Assembly: GCA_013327885.1 (NCBI GenBank)
Contig: JABUMY010000003.1
Span: 310,001 to 374,000, forward strand
Source: Flavisolibacter longurius
GTDB lineage: Bacteria; Bacteroidota; Bacteroidia; Chitinophagales; Chitinophagaceae
DNA: 64,000 bases
Reading direction: 5' to 3'
The number at the start of each line of letters is the position of its first letter. Positions within the stretch are counted from its first letter, which is position 1. Positions 61,383 to 64,000 of the stretch are shown piece by piece. The notes beneath the pieces were generated by a model. The model was given only the letters and a program-made list of their open reading frames with translations. It did no database searches and was not told the DNA's origin. The position numbers were made by a program, and so were the translations under genes.

Positions 61383-62483
61383 GTGAGACGGATCATATTG
61401 ACCTTGCTGGGATTGTTGCCCTTTGCGCTGTCGGCGCAAAACCTGCTGCTCAACGGTGGTTTTGAAGAAGAGAACATTTGTTCGGAATACAGCAAGAACT
61501 GTGCACCGGAAGGCTGGATCTCCACCTCGCTTTATGCCGATTATTATTTTGACGATGCACCCAATGCGCAGGAGGGCCAGCATTTTGTTGGCCTGGTGCT
61601 TGCCCGCATGGACAGGCAGGTAGCCAAACATTTTTTGCGGAGCCGGTTGTTGTGCGGCTTGCGCAAAGGCGCACAGTACAAGCTTCAATTTTTTATCCGG
61701 TCAAAGCATCCTGTTTTTGATTCCATCGGTATTTATTTTTCCGCCAATGATTTTTTATACCAGAAAGAAAAACTTCGAGGCTCACGGCCGCAGCTTCTGG
61801 TAAAAGACAGTACGCAATTGCAGCCTTCAAAAGAATGGCAGCAGGTTTCTTTTATCTATACGGCCAACGGCAACGAAAACTTTATTTCCATCGGTGATTT
61901 TAAACGCAGTGAGCATTCTTTTGCCGGTGCGCCGGACCTGGGAAAGGATTATTATTTTTTCATCGACAGTCTTAGTCTCACACCGTTGAATCCACAGGAG
62001 CATATTTGTACCGAAGCTGCAGCCGTAAAGGAAGAGGAGTACAGCTTTGATGTACGCCATAACCTGCTCGACAGGCTGGTGTATGTTTACACCAAAACTC
62101 CTCCGCCGGTTGCGCCACTTCAAAAAACGATACTGCAACGGATAGATACGTTGGTGATTCCCGATGTTTTATTTGCTACCAACAGCTATGCATTAGGAGA
62201 GGAGGCAAAAAACTTATTGACACAGTTGGCAGAAAAAACAGGTGCGGCCCGGATTGATTCGATCGTTGTAGAAGGCCATACCGACAGCCAGGGCAATCTA
62301 TCCGCTAACCAAACACTCTCCGAGAACCGGGCCATTAGCGTTGAATCTTACCTGCAACCGTTGCTGTCTTCAACCGTATTGTCGAGAGGATGGGCCAGCA
62401 CCCGGCCGGTGGCTGATAATCGTTCGGCAGAAGGCCGGCAAAAAAATCGCCGGGTGGAAATTTATGTTTATATGCGGGAATAG
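61383..62483 (+). CDS. OmpA-family protein with jelly-roll-like N-terminal domain
   Basis: A 366-residue protein with GTG start and a signal peptide (RRIILTLLGLLPFALSAQ). The mature N-terminus NLLLNGGFEEENICSEY and the later SKEWQQVSFIYTANGNENFISIGDF strands fit a carbohydrate-binding-like beta sandwich (about 20-205). Residues 250-365 are an OmpA peptidoglycan-binding domain (VLFATNSYALGEEAKNLL, EGHTDSQGNLSANQTLSENRA, RQKNRRVEIYVY). It should anchor to the cell wall and present the sandwich domain to the periplasm or outside. Function beyond that is unknown. Confidence 0.85.
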   Translation: MRRIILTLLGLLPFALSAQNLLLNGGFEEENICSEYSKNCAPEGWISTSLYADYYFDDAPNAQEGQHFVGLVLARMDRQVAKHFLRSRLLCGLRKGAQYKLQFFIRSKHPVFDSIGIYFSANDFLYQKEKLRGSRPQLLVKDSTQLQPSKEWQQVSFIYTANGNENFISIGDFKRSEHSFAGAPDLGKDYYFFIDSLSLTPLNPQEHICTEAAAVKEEEYSFDVRHNLLDRLVYVYTKTPPPVAPLQKTILQRIDTLVIPDVLFATNSYALGEEAKNLLTQLAEKTGAARIDSIVVEGHTDSQGNLSANQTLSENRAISVESYLQPLLSSTVLSRGWASTRPVADNRSAEGRQKNRRVEIYVYMRE

Positions 62484-62678
62484 CTTTATGCAAATAAGGG
62501 TTTAAGCTTAGTGCTACCCGCATTTATCTAGACCTGTTTGCGCAAACGTCAACACAATGTTGCTTTCCTTGAAATGTTAATTGTCGCACCATCGCTGGCA
62601 AATCTTGGGCTTGCGATTTAACATTGCAAAATATAAAACAGAGAACAGCGTTATTTTTATCCAAAAACACGAACCAGC

Positions 62679-63368
62679 ATGTTTCAAAAGTTTTTTCTCC
62701 TGCAGGTTGATTCCACCGGCCTGGCTATGCAAAGTACAACTCCACAGGAAGGCGTTAGTTTAATTGAATTGTTGCAATTGGGTGGATGGATCATGATCCC
62801 ACTCGCAGGTCTTTTTATTCTGACGATCTACGTGTTTTTTGAGCGGTTTCTTTCCATTCGCAAAGCCTCTTCTATCGACGGCAATTTCATGAACATCATC
62901 CGCGACCACATTGTAAACGGCAATGTAACGGCGGCCCGCAGCTTTGCCAAAAACACCAACAACCCCGTAGCCCGCATTATCGACAAAGGCATCCAGCGTA
63001 TTGGCAAGCCCATTGAAAACATTGAGCGCAGCATGGAAAACGTGGGTAAGCTAGAGATCTACAACCTGGAAAAAAATCTTTCCATTCTTTCGCTTTCTGC
63101 CGGTATTGCACCCCTGCTTGGATTCTTGGGAACCATTATCGGGATGTTCCAGTTGTTTTATAGCCTGGCCACGGGTGGCGATTTTACCATCCAGACCATG
63201 GCCAACGGTATCTATACAAAAGTGATCACTTCGGCCGCTGGTTTGATCATTGGTTTGATTGCCTACGTAGCCCATAACTTTTTAACGGCGCAGGTAGACA
63301 AAACCGCGTACAAGATGGAAGCGTCCAGCGCTGAGTTCCTGGATATCTTACAGGAGCCAACGAGGTAG
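62679..63368 (+). CDS. exbB: MotA/TolQ/ExbB proton-channel protein
   Basis: A 229-residue inner-membrane protein with three helices: about 31-53 (LGGWIMIPLAGLFILTIYVFFERF), 135-158 and 180-205. The middle signature LSAGIAPLLGFLGTIIGMFQLF and the cytoplasmic loop NNPVARIIDKGIQRI are typical of ExbB/TolQ. With ExbD it forms the stator that energises TonB-dependent transport or gliding-type complexes. exbD follows after 82 bases. TolQ cannot be excluded, since pal/tolB are not in view. Confidence 0.9.
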   Translation: MFQKFFLLQVDSTGLAMQSTTPQEGVSLIELLQLGGWIMIPLAGLFILTIYVFFERFLSIRKASSIDGNFMNIIRDHIVNGNVTAARSFAKNTNNPVARIIDKGIQRIGKPIENIERSMENVGKLEIYNLEKNLSILSLSAGIAPLLGFLGTIIGMFQLFYSLATGGDFTIQTMANGIYTKVITSAAGLIIGLIAYVAHNFLTAQVDKTAYKMEASSAEFLDILQEPTR

Positions 63369-63426
63369 AGCAATGGGCAATTGACCATTTGCAATGGGCA
63401 AAAACGTCAAATGGAAAATTCGTGTT

Positions 63427-63448
63427 ATTCGTGAAAAAATTCGTGTTT
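63427..63448. repeat. 22-base dispersed repeat, reverse copy
   Basis: Exact reverse complement of 48081-48102. It sits directly before the exbD start at 63451. Confidence 0.8.
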
Positions 63449-63450
63449 AA

Positions 63451-63849
63451 ATGAACATCCGCAGAAAATTACGAGCACATACAGAGGTACACACAGGACC
63501 GTTGAATGATATCCTTTTCATTCTTCTCCTGTTCTTCCTCATTACGTCCACGTTGGCCAATCCCAACCTGGTGAAGGTGAACAACCCGAAAGGCACAAAA
63601 GATTCACGGGCCAAGCAGGATATTATTGTCTCCATCGATAAGGACAATAACTTTTTTATCGGTGGTTCTTCCGTACAAAACAATATGATCGACTCTTTTG
63701 TAAAAGTCCAGATCATCCGGGCAAAAGAAAAGATCGATACGCCTTCTGTTGTGATCAATGCCGATACCAGTGCCTATTACGGCGAGGTTTTCCGCATTAT
63801 GCGGGTAGCCAAGCAAAACGGCGCAAAAGTAGCGGCGTTGGTGAAGTAG
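63451..63849 (+). CDS. exbD: ExbD/TolR biopolymer transport protein
   Basis: A 132-residue protein: short cytoplasmic tail, one membrane helix (about 18-36) and a periplasmic domain. D20 in PLNDILFILLLFFL is the proton-carrying aspartate. The periplasmic part ends AYYGEVFRIMRVAKQNGAKVAAL, as in ExbD/TolR. It forms the energising stator with ExbB. The gene after it, if any, begins beyond the window edge; a terminator at 63914 suggests the unit ends here. Confidence 0.9.
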   Translation: MNIRRKLRAHTEVHTGPLNDILFILLLFFLITSTLANPNLVKVNNPKGTKDSRAKQDIIVSIDKDNNFFIGGSSVQNNMIDSFVKVQIIRAKEKIDTPSVVINADTSAYYGEVFRIMRVAKQNGAKVAALVK

Positions 63850-63850
63850 T

Positions 63851-63885
63851 GAGTAGTGAGTGGTGAGTGGTGAGTGGTGAGTGGG
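63851..63885 (+). repeat. Tandem heptamer GAGTGGT, five units
   Basis: Five units of seven bases (GAGTAGT, then three GAGTGGT, then GAGTGGG) follow the exbD stop. Related phrases occur at 24624-24650, 24740-24778 and in the last 24 bases of the window. Confidence 0.85.
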
Positions 63886-63913
63886 TTTCCTTAAACAATC
63901 ATTTCTTTTATAT

Positions 63914-63947
63914 AAAAAACCTCCTGAGCGTTCAGGAGGTTTTTTTA
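63914..63947. terminator. Bidirectional terminator after exbD
   Basis: AAAAAACCTCCTGA pairs with TCAGGAGGTTTTTTT around GCGT; A and T runs lie outside both arms. Confidence 0.92.
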
Positions 63948-64000
63948 TGAAGTACAAAGGGCAACAAGTTCATTACTCAAGACTCACCACTTTCACCATT

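Noticed and set aside
63851-63885. Possible CRISPR array from tandem repeats
   Set aside because: Units are seven bases with no spacers, and no cas gene is in the window.

Overview
The window comes from a chromosome of the phylum Bacteroidota, most likely a Chitinophagaceae-like soil or environmental bacterium. This is inferred from gene content (RpoN, BshC, YtxH/holin-like envelope genes, SPOR protein, TlpA/DUF4369 protein, lipoprotein-anchored RND adaptor) and from promoter elements of the Bacteroidota type TAnnTTTG just upstream of several starts. One tRNA is present. No rRNA, CRISPR array, prophage or insertion sequence was recognised.

Layout. 1-3.5 kb: arsenic detoxification genes (arsR, arsM, arsN2, arsC) with two matching palindromic operators, followed by a chromate-type transporter. 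3.6-7.1 kb: tRNA-Met(CAT), a membrane SRPBCC protein, an aminotransferase and an SMP-30 lactonase. 7.2-16.4 kb: a DNA-protection and stress island with LigD and Ku (bacterial NHEJ), topoisomerase IB, a histone-like Lys/Ala-rich protein, ferritin-like YciE, DUF2383 and DUF326 four-helix proteins, a PNPOx-like protein and a BrkB-type membrane protein. 16.7-21.8 kb: a minus-strand signalling train of rpoN, a sigma-54 activator, a kinase-ATPase-like orphan and a cytosolic REC-PAS-histidine kinase. 22-24.6 kb: small stress and envelope proteins and a single-domain response regulator.

24.8-28 kb: sucC, an orphan hisIE and a TlpA-like thioredoxin. 28.1-36 kb: a minus-strand run containing an ATP-grasp ligase, a YbdK/GCS2-type carboxylate-amine ligase, a small protein, a secreted amidase, a secreted YtcJ-type amidohydrolase and a class I glutamine amidotransferase, with an esterase divergent from the ATP-grasp gene. 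This is the best candidate for an uncharacterised metabolite or peptide-ligation system. 36-44.6 kb: ribBA, a SPOR protein, deoC, two secreted amidohydrolase-fold proteins with eroded metal sites and a serine hydrolase.

44.8-51.3 kb: HtrA protease, LuxC-type acyl-CoA reductase divergent from a ferredoxin, bshC (bacillithiol synthesis), a lipoprotein and purE. 51.5-57 kb: a complete RND efflux operon (adaptor, pump, TolC) lying between purK and purE. 58.6-64 kb: erythromycin-esterase-like protein, pepT, an OmpA-family protein and an exbB/exbD pair at the right edge.

Intergenic spaces carry several families of short low-complexity repeats. One copy has become the 5' coding end of purE. Many convergent pairs are separated by clear hairpin terminators. 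All function calls rest on reading the sequence and on family knowledge; no database search was run.
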